From Salibacterium aidingense DSM 18341 (GTDB lineage Bacteria; Bacillota; Bacilli; Bacillales; Marinococcaceae): a stretch of 64,000 nucleotides of DNA. The position numbers and the translations under genes are program-made. Below, piece after piece: positions 17,113 through 25,524 of this stretch. The notes beneath the pieces were generated by a model that saw nothing but the letters and a program-made list of their open reading frames with translations, searched no databases and was not told the origin of the DNA. The stretch lies in NCBI RefSeq assembly GCF_000429685.1, contig NZ_AUCI01000015.1, positions 1-64,000 of the forward strand. The letters are read 5' to 3'. Numbering within the stretch: the first letter of the stretch is position 1; each line of letters starts with the position of its first letter.

Positions 17113-17480
17113 GGTAATCAAGAGGTGGCAGTATCTCCGACAATCCCTCTACGAGACGAGGCAGTACCAGAGATAAGGATGTCGGTTCCTGCATTTTCTA
17201 AAGAAAAGTCGGGGCCTCCCTTTCGAAAGCGAGCGGAGTCCATCGGGCCGTTCTTCATTTTACTGCCGATGAAGACGGGAACGAAGTGCATAAGGAAATA
17301 GAGGCGTTCTTTTACTTAAATTAAAAATTCAGAAGGCAGGAAAGCGGTGATCTCTTATGAGGAGATCGCCTTTTTTGTTCCGTTAAGCAGTGTGGCTCGT
17401 TCATGGCCACTGCAGCAGGACACTAAAAGAAAAATGATAATGTACTGAGAACATCCTTTTTTAATTTCTTCAAAACACAA
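17113..17480. other. Gene-poor stretch after lanM2, with one terminator
   Basis: It contains a clean terminator at 17344-17376 (GGTGATCTC/GAGATCGCC stem, six Ts). Before it, a 58-codon frame (GTG 17125 to 17301) and an overlapping frame ending at about 17325 look GC-richer than lanM2. Neither has an RBS or a recognisable product. They may be remnants of older genes at the edge of the lanthipeptide locus. Confidence 0.5.
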
Positions 17481-17681
17481 TTGATAAAAATAAAGGTTTA
17501 CTATGCTTTTAAACAGCGGGGAGTGGGCATATTTGTGGCAGAAGGAGCAAAAAGCCGGCTTCTTGCGGAACGGAAGGAAGATTTTCATATTCAATACGTC
17601 AAGCCTATGCTGGAAGAAGCAAAGCGCCTGCAGATGACAAAGGAAGAAATCATTCATTTTATGGAGGAGAAGTATGATTGA
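17481..17681 (+). pseudogene. Truncated GntR-family (YtrA-like) regulator, C-terminal remnant
   Basis: About 50 residues from RGVGIFVAEGAK to the end match the C-terminal part of small YtrA-type GntR regulators (the GVGTFV turn followed by a helical tail). The whole N-terminal winged-helix DNA-binding domain is missing, and the upstream sequence in this frame is not HTH-like. The remnant still overlaps the next ATPase gene by 8 bases, as an intact regulator would. I read it as the stub of an operon-leading repressor cut by deletion or insertion. Confidence 0.75.
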
Positions 17682-18555
17682 TATACATGACTTGACGTTT
17701 TCCTACGGAAACACAAAAGTAGCAGACCGTCTCACGTTCCGTGAAGATGAACCAGTCATTACCGGCCTATGGGGGCGGAATGGTTCAGGAAAAACGACGT
17801 TGATGAAATTGATTTCCGGGCTGGAAAAACCGGGCCAAGGAAGAGTTTACGTGGATGGTATTGCTCCGTATAACAACCCGGAAGCCATGAACCACGTGGC
17901 ATATATGCAGGAAAGCCATCCATTTTCCTATTTATGGAATGTAGAAGACGCGCTTCGCTTTGGAGCTTATTTCAATGCAAACTGGGACCAGAAGCTTGCC
18001 GAGGAACTGGCAGCTGTTTTTGAACTGCCGAGGAAAAAGAAGATTCATACATTTTCAAAAGGTATGCAGACCATGATTAAAATCACGATCGGGCTGGCTA
18101 GTAAAGCCCCGGTAACGATCATGGATGAGCCGTCCAATGGGTTAGATGCCCATATGCGCAAGCAGTTTTATGACGTATTACTGGATACGTATGAAGAACA
18201 TCCCCGATTATTTCTGTTATCGACTCACCATATCGATGAAATCGAACCACTCTGTGAAAAAATCGCGGTCCTTGATCACCAGAGGGTGATCCGCCATGAA
18301 GAAACCGAAGATTTGAAAAGGGATGGTATCCATTTAACGGGCAGCACGCCGGCGGTGGAAATACTGATGGAAAACAGCAGAGTCCTTGATGAACGAAAAA
18401 TCGGAAAGCAATCGAACGTGATGATAGATGAGATGTATACTGCAGAGTGGGAGAGACGGGCGAAGGAAGCGGGTGTCACCATTGAAAAGGCACCGCTCCA
18501 GGATTATCTTGTTCAATTGACAAAAAAGGAGGGGAAAAGACATGAATACGTTTAA
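17674..18555 (+). CDS. ABC transporter ATPase, YtrB-like
   Basis: 293 residues. Walker A GRNGSGKTT near residue 35, a degenerate signature FSKGM, Walker B TIMDEPSNGLD, and an H-loop STHHI. The MQESHPFSYLWNVED stretch and the C-terminal domain of about 80 residues match ATPases that follow YtrA-type GntR repressors, often induced by cell-wall antibiotics. RBS GGAGGAG lies within the preceding remnant. It overlaps the permease gene by 14 bases. With regulator and permease both damaged, it may no longer form a working transporter. Confidence 0.83.
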   Translation: MIDIHDLTFSYGNTKVADRLTFREDEPVITGLWGRNGSGKTTLMKLISGLEKPGQGRVYVDGIAPYNNPEAMNHVAYMQESHPFSYLWNVEDALRFGAYFNANWDQKLAEELAAVFELPRKKKIHTFSKGMQTMIKITIGLASKAPVTIMDEPSNGLDAHMRKQFYDVLLDTYEEHPRLFLLSTHHIDEIEPLCEKIAVLDHQRVIRHEETEDLKRDGIHLTGSTPAVEILMENSRVLDERKIGKQSNVMIDEMYTAEWERRAKEAGVTIEKAPLQDYLVQLTKKEGKRHEYV

Positions 18556-19272
18556 AGGGCCGTTCCGACTTCTTTTAAAAGAGATGCGCCCAACATTTTA
18601 TATTAATACCCTCGTTACCTTGGTGTTAATGGCGTTTTTTATCATCCTCGGTTTTTGGACTGAAAGTGCTGATAATTCCACGGTTGCGGTAGGTGTAATT
18701 TTTGGGCCGTATTATGCGATTTTTCTCGCGTATCCGTTTATCATTTTTCCAGGCTACCGGTATATTCTTTCGTTAGGAGGGACGAGGAAACAGTTTATGA
18801 AGGCGGCTCTAATGTCGGCTGTCCTTTATGTCCTGCTTGCCATGCTTATTCTAAATGGTCTCCACTTTTTGAGCGAATCTATTGTATCGTTTGGAAACCA
18901 TTCCATTTCCTTTTTTCATATGGCTGACCTTGTAAATGGAGAGAATCCACTTCTATATTTATGGGTGGACATATTATGGTGCTTGTTCCTCTTCGGCGTT
19001 GGCATGATTGCAAAATCGATTTGGTTCAACTTTGGCCCCTTAAGAACGTTGATGGCTGTTACAGGGTTGTTGATTCTGGGAATTGCAGCGGTGACGTTTC
19101 TTGATCTCAGCCAGTGATAGAGTTTATGGTCGTGGATCACCTATTGTTTGTCCATCTTTTGGCAGGGATTTCTATCCTGTTCATGCTGCTATCGTATCTT
19201 ATGATGAAAAACGGGCCATTGGAACGAGGGGGAAGAAAGGGATTATTCGAGCCCCGGCCCAATCCAGAATAA
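18542..19272 (+). pseudogene. ABC-2 permease gene, apparently frameshifted near its end
   Basis: The frame from ATG 18542 gives 191 residues with about five membrane helices and stops at 19117 in the middle of a hydrophobic stretch. Directly after, another frame (from about 19114 to TAA 19270) continues with a good membrane helix (HLLFVHLLAGISILFMLLSY) and a basic tail, which fits the missing last helix of a roughly 240-residue permease. A single indel near 19110 would explain this. A sequencing error, or a natural truncation that leaves a functional protein, cannot be excluded. Confidence 0.6.
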
Positions 19273-19283
19273 AAACGATCATG

Positions 19284-19328
19284 GGAGCGTTCTATGTCTG
19301 ACTGACAGGGGAACGCTCCATTTGTTAA
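19284..19328. terminator. Hairpin between the convergent permease and LysR genes
   Basis: GGAGCGTTC (19284-19292) pairs with GAACGCTCC (19311-19319), followed by ATTTGTT. It probably ends the plus-strand transcript; it also overlaps the end region of the LysR gene. Confidence 0.65.
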
Positions 19329-20185
19329 TGTTTAAGTTTCTCTGCAATAAAATCCATGAAAACCGTTAAGCTGGCAGGCTGCCACTTTTTTTTATGGACA
19401 GCGGCATAAATAGTAAGGAGATTTACCGGTAAACTGGTTTTTCTCTCTATGAATTTCCCGGATTCTACTTCTTTTTCCACACAGAAGTGCGGCAGCAGGG
19501 ACGTGCCAAGTCCGCACATGATACACTTTTTAATCGCCTCTATGCTGGGCAGTTCAATGGTAGTGACATCCTCTGCTTTGTTCGCATGTATCCATTCTTC
19601 GAATATCGGCCGCCAACTGCAAGCTTGCTCGTTTAATAACATGGTCTGTTCAGATTGTGCAGGCCCGCTGGCTGTTTGTACCAGCGACACCTTTTCGGTT
19701 TTCAGGGGATAGGTTTTTAAGTCTGTTGGTTTCCATCCGGAAGTTTCCACCAGTACCCCGACATCAAATTCTCCTTTTTTTAACTGGGTGGAAAAATGAA
19801 GATAATCGATTGATTTTAACGTTAGGCCTACATTCGGGTACCTATTTCTGAATTCCATGATCCATTCGGGCATTTTATATATCATCAGAGACTCAGACGT
19901 ACCGATGATGAGCGGACCGGATGGTTCTTCGGGTTCATTTACTGCTTCCCGGGAGGCAGCATAGAGGTCGATGATTTCTTCTGCATACGGAAGAAAACGT
20001 CTACCTGCCTGGGTGAGTATCACATTCTTTCCGAGACGGTCAAACAACGGCTGATTCAGTTCCTTCTCTAAATCTTTAATGTGAGCAGTAACAGAAGACT
20101 GGGCATAGCCCAGTTCCTCTGCGGCTTTCTTAAAACCGCCGGTTTGAATGATAGATTGGAAGGTGAGAAGCTGTCGAAGTTCCAT
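19325..20185 (-). CDS. LysR-family transcriptional regulator
   Basis: 286 residues. N-terminal winged HTH (MELRQLLTFQSIIQTGGF, with the A-x-x-L-x-x-xQ-SS-V recognition segment) followed by a periplasmic-binding-like effector domain. ATG 20185 is chosen because AAGGGGAG precedes it; the frame runs 6 codons further without an RBS. It is divergent from the quinone-reductase-like gene at 20303, 117 bases away, the standard arrangement for a LysR regulator and its target. The inducer is unknown. Confidence 0.88.
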   Translation of the reverse strand: MELRQLLTFQSIIQTGGFKKAAEELGYAQSSVTAHIKDLEKELNQPLFDRLGKNVILTQAGRRFLPYAEEIIDLYAASREAVNEPEEPSGPLIIGTSESLMIYKMPEWIMEFRNRYPNVGLTLKSIDYLHFSTQLKKGEFDVGVLVETSGWKPTDLKTYPLKTEKVSLVQTASGPAQSEQTMLLNEQACSWRPIFEEWIHANKAEDVTTIELPSIEAIKKCIMCGLGTSLLPHFCVEKEVESGKFIERKTSLPVNLLTIYAAVHKKKWQPASLTVFMDFIAEKLKH

Positions 20186-20229
20186 GTTCACTCCCCTTAT
20201 CAATTATATTGAATTATTAATTTATAAAT

Positions 20230-20244
20230 ATCAATTTTACTGAT
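20230..20244. promoter_or_regulatory. Candidate LysR box
   Basis: ATCA-N7-TGAT forms a 15-base dyad of the T-N11-A type in the divergent promoter region between the LysR gene and its neighbour. The arms are short, so it is only suggestive. Confidence 0.4.
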
Positions 20245-20302
20245 TAGTTTGAACCATTATATACTTTACATACGATAACTTCAAGAGAAGGGGAGAGCGT
20301 TT

Positions 20303-20875
20303 ATGAAAGTTTTGACAGTGATTGCCCATCCAAGGCGGGATTCGTTGACATTTGCGGCGGCTAATTGTTTTATAGAAGGTCTTCGTGAAGCAGGGCATGA
20401 AACGGAAGTTCTTGATCTTTACAGAACTAATTTTAATCCCATGCTGTGGGAAGCGGATGAACCGGATTGGTTAGCAGCTTCCCAACAGTACTCCCCCGAG
20501 GTGGAGTGGGAAATGGAGAGGATGACACGGCAAGATGGGCTTGCTTTTGTTTTTCCGTTATGGTGGTGGAGTATGCCGGCTGTGATGAAGGGCTACATTG
20601 ACAGGGTCTGGAATTATGGTTTTGCTTATGGATCTGGGAAGCTTACGCATCAGCATGTTCTGTGGCTTACCCTGGCAGGAGCACCGGTGGAACGCTTTGA
20701 AAAGCGGGGCTATGACAAAATGATCGATCACTATTTTAATGGGGGACTTGCTGATTATTGCGGAATCTCCAGTTCCAACGTAAAAATGCTGTATGAAACG
20801 ATCCGCGAAAACCCGGAAAAAAAGGAGAGATTATTGGATAGTGCTTATCTATCAGGACGGCATTATGGGCAATAG
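20303..20875 (+). CDS. Flavodoxin-fold NAD(P)H oxidoreductase (quinone reductase-like)
   Basis: 190 residues, full length for the NQO/MdaB/KefF family. The N-terminal phosphate-binding region is AHPRRDSLTFA; the conserved FPLWWWSMPA and KGYIDRVWNYGFAY segments bind the flavin and line the active site. It probably performs two-electron reduction of quinones or nitro-compounds with an FMN or FAD cofactor. RBS AAGGGGAG stands at correct spacing before ATG 20303. Probably controlled by the divergent LysR protein. No membrane segment. Confidence 0.87.
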   Translation: MKVLTVIAHPRRDSLTFAAANCFIEGLREAGHETEVLDLYRTNFNPMLWEADEPDWLAASQQYSPEVEWEMERMTRQDGLAFVFPLWWWSMPAVMKGYIDRVWNYGFAYGSGKLTHQHVLWLTLAGAPVERFEKRGYDKMIDHYFNGGLADYCGISSSNVKMLYETIRENPEKKERLLDSAYLSGRHYGQ

Positions 20876-20907
20876 CAGAAATGAATTTGTTTCGGAGCAA
20901 GTTTTTA

Positions 20908-20936
20908 ATGACACTTGTCATATCAAAAGCATGACA
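20908..20936 (+). promoter_or_regulatory. Candidate operator for the DesR-like regulator
   Basis: A perfect dyad ATGACA-CT-TGTCAT (20908-20921) is followed by a third ATGACA half-site at 20931-20936, 23 bases after the first. It lies 66-94 bases before the start of an operon that ends with its own NarL-type two-component pair, so it is a natural autoregulatory site. DesR of Bacillus recognises related CATGAC-type sequences. Confidence 0.5.
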
Positions 20937-21001
20937 CCTTCTACTAAAACCGGGAATAATTCCTGGTTACAATGAAATTAAAATATAGGAGGTGCTGCTT
21001 T

Positions 21002-21907
21002 ATGAGTGACATGCTGTGCGTCCAAGATGTCACCAAGCGTTTTAAAGATAAAACGGCTGTCGATCAAGTATCGTTCAGCGTTCAAAAAGGGGAAATTGCC
21101 GCCATTCTAGGGCCAAATGGAGCGGGAAAGTCCACCATCATTTCTATGATTCTTGGTCTCCTGCAGCCGACAGCAGGGACGGTTCAGATATTTCAGCAAC
21201 CCCCGCAAAATAGAAAAGTTCGTGAAAAAACGGGCGTCATGCTGCAGGACGTAAACCTTATGCCAGGAACAAAGGCAAGGGAGCTTCTGAACCTTGTCCG
21301 TCATTATTATCCGGCCCCTTTATCTATGAAAACTCTCTCCGATTTAACGGGACTGTCGAGTAAAGATTTGCAAACAAGGACAGAAAAATTATCGGGCGGC
21401 CAAAAACGACGTCTTGGTTTTGCTTTGGCTTTATCTGGCGATCCTGAGCTGCTTATTCTGGATGAACCGTCTGCCGGCATCGATGTTACCTCGCGAAAAC
21501 GTTTTTGGGAAACGATAGGATATATGGCAGAGCAGGGGAAAACGGTGATGTTCTCCACGCATTATTTACAGGAAGCAGAAGAAGCCGCCGAACGAATTTT
21601 ATTATTCCATCACGGGAAGCTCGCAGCGGATGGCCCCCCTGAAGCGATAAAGAAGCGCGTGGTGAAGCAGGCTGTAACATTTAGAGTGAGGGCTGATGTT
21701 TCTTTTTCCCATTGGGAAGGATTTTCTTTCATTCAATCTGTCAGACGTAGACAGGACCGGATCTATATTGAAACCAGCGATACAGATAGAACGCTAGAGC
21801 TATTGTTTGAAGAAGAGACCGGGGCTTATGATATCCAGGTAGAAAATGGGAAACTCGAGGCAGCATTTGAACAGCTTACTAGTGCTGAAAGGGGGGCCGT
21901 TCTATGA
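21002..21907 (+). CDS. ABC transporter ATPase, YvfR/LnrL-like
   Basis: 301 residues: Walker A GPNGAGKST, signature LSGGQKRR, Walker B LLILDEPSAGID, H-loop STHYL. ATG 21002 is preceded by TAGGAGGTG at good spacing; the frame extends 10 codons upstream without an RBS. It is the first of four tightly packed genes (ATPase, permease, histidine kinase, response regulator), an order I know from Bacillus yvfRSTU. The related lnr genes confer resistance to linearmycin-type polyenes. Probably drug or lipid export; the substrate is inferred only from family. Confidence 0.88.
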   Translation: MSDMLCVQDVTKRFKDKTAVDQVSFSVQKGEIAAILGPNGAGKSTIISMILGLLQPTAGTVQIFQQPPQNRKVREKTGVMLQDVNLMPGTKARELLNLVRHYYPAPLSMKTLSDLTGLSSKDLQTRTEKLSGGQKRRLGFALALSGDPELLILDEPSAGIDVTSRKRFWETIGYMAEQGKTVMFSTHYLQEAEEAAERILLFHHGKLAADGPPEAIKKRVVKQAVTFRVRADVSFSHWEGFSFIQSVRRRQDRIYIETSDTDRTLELLFEEETGAYDIQVENGKLEAAFEQLTSAERGAVL

Positions 21908-22641
21908 TAATGGTACGACTGCAGTGTAAGGCTGAGATCTTGAAAATTCTGCGGAATCCTTACTTTGTATTCTGGTCGTTGGTGATGCCGATCGTTTTTT
22001 ATTTCATTTTCACCAGGATTGTTAATGCGAATGCTCCGGATGAAAAGTTATGGCAGGCCCATTATTTAATGTCCATGACGACGTTCAGTGTGATGGGATC
22101 GGCGATGATGACGCTGGGTCTCCGAATGGTCCAGGAAAGAACCCAGGGCTGGTCGACCTTCATGAAAGTGACCCCCCTGCCGGACAGTATATATTTTTTG
22201 GCGCAAATGACCGCCCAAACCATGATCCACCTTTTTTCCATTATTGTTATATTCATTGCAGGAATGCTTATTAATGGTGTGTCTCTGGCACCGCAGGAAT
22301 GGATCATGTGCGGCTTCTGGATATTACTCGGCTCTGCTCCGTTTCTTGCGATTGGAACATTAGTCGGGGCGATGCAGAAAGTCGAAACGGCCGCCGGAGT
22401 GACCAATATCCTCTATTTACTTCTTGCTCTTGCAGGAGGATTGTGGATGCCGCTGGAAATGCTTCCCGACATGATGCAGGCTGTTGGAAAATGGCTGCCT
22501 TCTTACAGTTTAGGAAACGGGGCCTGGGAGATAATAAGAGGAAATTTCCCGGAAGGAAAAAACGTTGTGATTTTACTCACCTATTTTGTTTTATTTATGC
22601 TACTCTCTAAGTACGTAAGAAGAAAACAAGAAGCGGTGTGA
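21904..22641 (+). CDS. ABC-2 type permease, YvfS-like
   Basis: 245 residues with six predicted helices and the ABC-2 family PL-W-LP-Y signature in GGLWMPLEMLP...LPSYSLGN. It overlaps the ATPase stop by 4 bases (ATGA). It forms the membrane half of the exporter with the ATPase at 21002. Confidence 0.87.
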   Translation: MIMVRLQCKAEILKILRNPYFVFWSLVMPIVFYFIFTRIVNANAPDEKLWQAHYLMSMTTFSVMGSAMMTLGLRMVQERTQGWSTFMKVTPLPDSIYFLAQMTAQTMIHLFSIIVIFIAGMLINGVSLAPQEWIMCGFWILLGSAPFLAIGTLVGAMQKVETAAGVTNILYLLLALAGGLWMPLEMLPDMMQAVGKWLPSYSLGNGAWEIIRGNFPEGKNVVILLTYFVLFMLLSKYVRRKQEAV

Positions 22642-22647
22642 TTGGTT

Positions 22648-23796
22648 ATGCAGCTGTTTGGCAATCGAAGGACGTTCCGCCTGTTTCCGAAGATGTATGG
22701 CGTCATGCCTTATGTTTTCCTCATCTATTTAACAATCCCTCTGTATTATTTAACAGAGGAGCCCGTCGTAAAAGCCTCCTTGGGCTATGGTATGCTTCTG
22801 CTGTTTGTACTTTCCTACCGCCAGCTGTATTTTTCGCTTCAGAATCATGAACGTTATCTGATTGGGTGGCTGGCGGTGCATATCCTCATTATCCTGATTT
22901 TCAGCTGTTTTTACGATCTGTTCTATTTATTTTTGGGTTTCTTTCCTGCGAACTTCATAGGCTGGTTTCCGAAGAAAAGACAGTTCCATATCGGCTTGGC
23001 CGCGTTATTTATTCTGGGTCTGGTGCCGGTTGTCTATCACAGCCTGACCGCTTCCATCGAAGATGCTTTTTTTCTTCTCCCATTTCTTATCATCATGCTT
23101 TTGTCGCCTTTTGGGATCCGTTCCATGAATAAACAGGTAGAACTGGAGCATAAGCTTAAAGCTGCCAATAAACAGATTGATGAACTGGTGAAGCGGGAAG
23201 AACGGGTAAGAATTGCCCGGGATCTCCATGATACACTCGGGCATACCCTTTCTCTAATTACCTTAAAAAGCCAGCTTGCCCACAGGTTAATAGAAGTCCA
23301 GCCGGAGCGGGCAAAAGCTGAAACAAAAGAAATAGAAACAACGTCCAGGACGGCTCTCCATCAAGTCCGGGAACTGGTAACAAGCATGAAAGCCGTGACG
23401 ATCATGGAGGAACTTCAAGAAATACAAAAACTGTTAAGAGCGGCGGGGATTACTTTTCATATAAAGAGAGAGGTTTCCCTCGAGGATATTCCGCTATTGA
23501 CCCAGAATATTATAAGCATGTGCCTGAAAGAAATCACAACAAATGTAGTGAAACACAGTCAGGCCGTAAATTGTTATCTTACGCTTGGAGGTACGGATAA
23601 GAACCTTTTTGTGAGGGTGAAAGATGATGGGACGGGGCTGGAACAGAAACACGGGGATGGAAACGGGATCCGCGGCATGAAAGAACGTCTTGCCTTAATT
23701 GATGCAAGCCTTTCTGTAGAAAACAGTCAGGGCACCTTAGTGGAAATGGTCATTCCGATTGTGAAAAAGGATAAAAAGGAAGAGGATGCCTTATGA
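22648..23796 (+). CDS. NarL-type sensor histidine kinase, DesK/YvfT-like
   Basis: 382 residues. About five membrane helices in the first 155 residues, a coiled-coil linker, a HisKA_3 domain with phosphoacceptor His in RDLHDTLGHT (about residue 195), and a HATPase domain with the N box KEITTNVVKHS and DDGTG. The lack of an extracellular domain means it senses within the membrane, as DesK and the LnrJ-type kinases do. The start is either TTG 22642, overlapping the permease stop, or ATG 22648; neither has a clear RBS, and translational coupling is likely. Confidence 0.86.
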   Translation: MQLFGNRRTFRLFPKMYGVMPYVFLIYLTIPLYYLTEEPVVKASLGYGMLLLFVLSYRQLYFSLQNHERYLIGWLAVHILIILIFSCFYDLFYLFLGFFPANFIGWFPKKRQFHIGLAALFILGLVPVVYHSLTASIEDAFFLLPFLIIMLLSPFGIRSMNKQVELEHKLKAANKQIDELVKREERVRIARDLHDTLGHTLSLITLKSQLAHRLIEVQPERAKAETKEIETTSRTALHQVRELVTSMKAVTIMEELQEIQKLLRAAGITFHIKREVSLEDIPLLTQNIISMCLKEITTNVVKHSQAVNCYLTLGGTDKNLFVRVKDDGTGLEQKHGDGNGIRGMKERLALIDASLSVENSQGTLVEMVIPIVKKDKKEEDAL

Positions 23797-24395
23797 TCCG
23801 TCTATTTATTGCAGAAGACCAAAAAATGCTGCTGGGCGCGTTAGGTTCTCTGCTTGATATGGAAGATGATATGGAAGTTGTGGGGCAGACGACAGATGGC
23901 CAGGAGGCGCTGGCGTGGATCGATAAGCTGACGCCTGATATATGTCTGTTGGATATTGAAATGCCTGGGAAAAACGGGCTGGAAGCCGCAGAAGAAATAA
24001 AGCAGAGAAAGAGTTCCTGCAAGGTTATTATCCTGACCACTTTCGCCCGGCCCGGCTATTTTGAACGGGCTGTGAAGAGCGGCGTATGCGGGTATTTAGT
24101 AAAAGACAGTTCCATTGATGAATTGGCAGCCTCCATTCGAAAGGTCATGGAAGGAGAAAGGGTTTATAGTCCAGAATTGATGATAGAGGCGATGCAGGAA
24201 CATAATCCCTTAAGCGCACGGGAACTGGAAGTCTTGCGATTGGCTGCGGAAGGGAAAACGACAAAAGAAATAACTCATTCCCTGTTTCTCTCTTCTGGTA
24301 CCGTGCGAAATTACATGTCAGAGATTCTACAGAAACTGGAGGCGAAAAACAGGATGGAAGCGATCCGTATTGCAGAGGAAAAAGGATGGTTGTAA
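23793..24395 (+). CDS. NarL/DesR-type response regulator, YvfU-like
   Basis: 200 residues. The receiver has the acidic pair ED, the phosphoacceptor Asp in LLDIEMPGKNG (about 54) and conserved VKDSS; the C-terminal LuxR HTH begins LSARELEVLRLAAEGKTTKEI. Unlike the regulator at 7235 it keeps the phosphoacceptor. It overlaps the kinase by 4 bases and is its cognate partner. The dyad at 20908 is the likely target. Confidence 0.9.
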   Translation: MIRLFIAEDQKMLLGALGSLLDMEDDMEVVGQTTDGQEALAWIDKLTPDICLLDIEMPGKNGLEAAEEIKQRKSSCKVIILTTFARPGYFERAVKSGVCGYLVKDSSIDELAASIRKVMEGERVYSPELMIEAMQEHNPLSARELEVLRLAAEGKTTKEITHSLFLSSGTVRNYMSEILQKLEAKNRMEAIRIAEEKGWL

Positions 24396-24409
24396 GGAGT
24401 GTAGAAGAA

Positions 24410-24826
24410 ATGGAAGGGAAACAAGTGTATGAGTTGTGGGTGAAAGCATGGAATGAAGATCTTTCCGTCCTTGATGAGATGGTGCATCCAGAATGTGTTG
24501 TTCATCAAGCGAGAACGGATGGTAAATCTTCCGAGGAGGCAAGAGGGTCGGCGGCGTTAAAAGGAATGATTGCAGATGCTGGTGCTTTTTTTTCTGATGT
24601 AAAAATGACCGTCACGACGGGTCCGATTGAAGAAAAAGGATACATTTCGGCCCGCTGGCAGTTTAATGGTGTTTACAATGGGAAAATGCCGGGAGCAAAG
24701 GCAGAGGCAGGGAAAATAGTCCGCTTTCATGGGATGGACATGTTTCGGCTGGAGGAAGGCCGAATACGAGAATACTGGGTGAGCTCGGACGGGATTGATT
24801 TAATGAAACAATTACAATTATTTTAA
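24410..24826 (+). CDS. SnoaL-like polyketide cyclase-family protein
   Basis: 138 residues of the NTF2-like SnoaL fold: YELWVKAWNEDLSVLDEMVHPECVVH at the front, a central strand WQFNGVYNG and the terminal FRLEEGRIREYW. Small enzymes or binding proteins of this fold act on varied ligands, so no reaction can be assigned. ATG 24410 is preceded by AAGGAG (24394-24399); the frame runs 8 codons further into the regulator gene. It may be co-transcribed with the preceding operon and the methyltransferase that follows by 23 bases. Confidence 0.8.
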   Translation: MEGKQVYELWVKAWNEDLSVLDEMVHPECVVHQARTDGKSSEEARGSAALKGMIADAGAFFSDVKMTVTTGPIEEKGYISARWQFNGVYNGKMPGAKAEAGKIVRFHGMDMFRLEEGRIREYWVSSDGIDLMKQLQLF

Positions 24827-24849
24827 AAGAAGGAAGGTAAAAGTATACG

Positions 24850-25524
24850 ATGTCCTCACAGGAAGATTGGGCAAAAGTTGACCATTATATCACGGAGGCC
24901 TTGGACATAGCAGATACAGATATGGAAAATATCCAGAAGAGAAGTGCAGCCGCAGGGCTTCCTTCCATCGAAGTAGCTCCGAATCAGGGGAAATTGCTGC
25001 AGTTAGCGGTGCAGATGAGTGGTGCGGAGAAAATACTGGAAATTGGAACGTTGGGCGGGTACAGTACGGTATGGATGGCAAAAGCCCTGCCTGCGGCCGG
25101 GAAGCTGATCACACTGGAAGCGGACCCCCGCCATGCGGAGGTCGCCCGTGCGAATTTTCAGAGCGCCGGGTATGATCATTTGATTGAATTGAGAGAAGGC
25201 CCGGCGCTTGAGAGTCTTCCCCGGTTGGAAGGAGAAACGTTTGACCTTATATTTTTAGATGCCGATAAAGAGAATACGCCGGCCTATTTCAAATGGGCGC
25301 TGCGGTTGGCACACAAAGGAACCGTTATTATTTGTGACAACGTCGTTCGTCGTGGAGAAGTGGCGGATGAAACCCGGGAGAGCCCGGTCAACGAAGGCAT
25401 CCGCCGTTTTTTTGAAGAGGCGGCAAAAGAACCGCGGGTGAACGCAACGGCTGTACAAACGGTTGGGGAAAAAGGGCACGACGGCCTGGCCGTTTTGATA
25501 GTCACCGAAGATAGTTCCTCATGA
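24850..25524 (+). CDS. SAM-dependent O-methyltransferase (catechol-type, family 3)
   Basis: 224 residues. Motif I is EIGTLGGYST, with the acidic residue LEADP at strand 2; FLDADKENTPAYF gives the metal-binding Asp and ICDNVVRRG the second metal ligands, as in divalent-metal-dependent catechol/caffeoyl-CoA O-methyltransferases and bacterial YrrM/MdmC relatives. The terminal DGLAVLIV is typical. Its stop overlaps the 3' end of the convergent cypC gene by six bases. Substrate probably a vicinal diphenol, but unproven. Confidence 0.88.
   Translation: MSSQEDWAKVDHYITEALDIADTDMENIQKRSAAAGLPSIEVAPNQGKLLQLAVQMSGAEKILEIGTLGGYSTVWMAKALPAAGKLITLEADPRHAEVARANFQSAGYDHLIELREGPALESLPRLEGETFDLIFLDADKENTPAYFKWALRLAHKGTVIICDNVVRRGEVADETRESPVNEGIRRFFEEAAKEPRVNATAVQTVGEKGHDGLAVLIVTEDSSS

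Noticed and set aside
17125-17301. 58-codon frame directly after lanM2 as a third precursor or immunity gene
   Set aside because: One Cys only, no leader motif, no separate RBS and no membrane segment. Best seen as remnant sequence.
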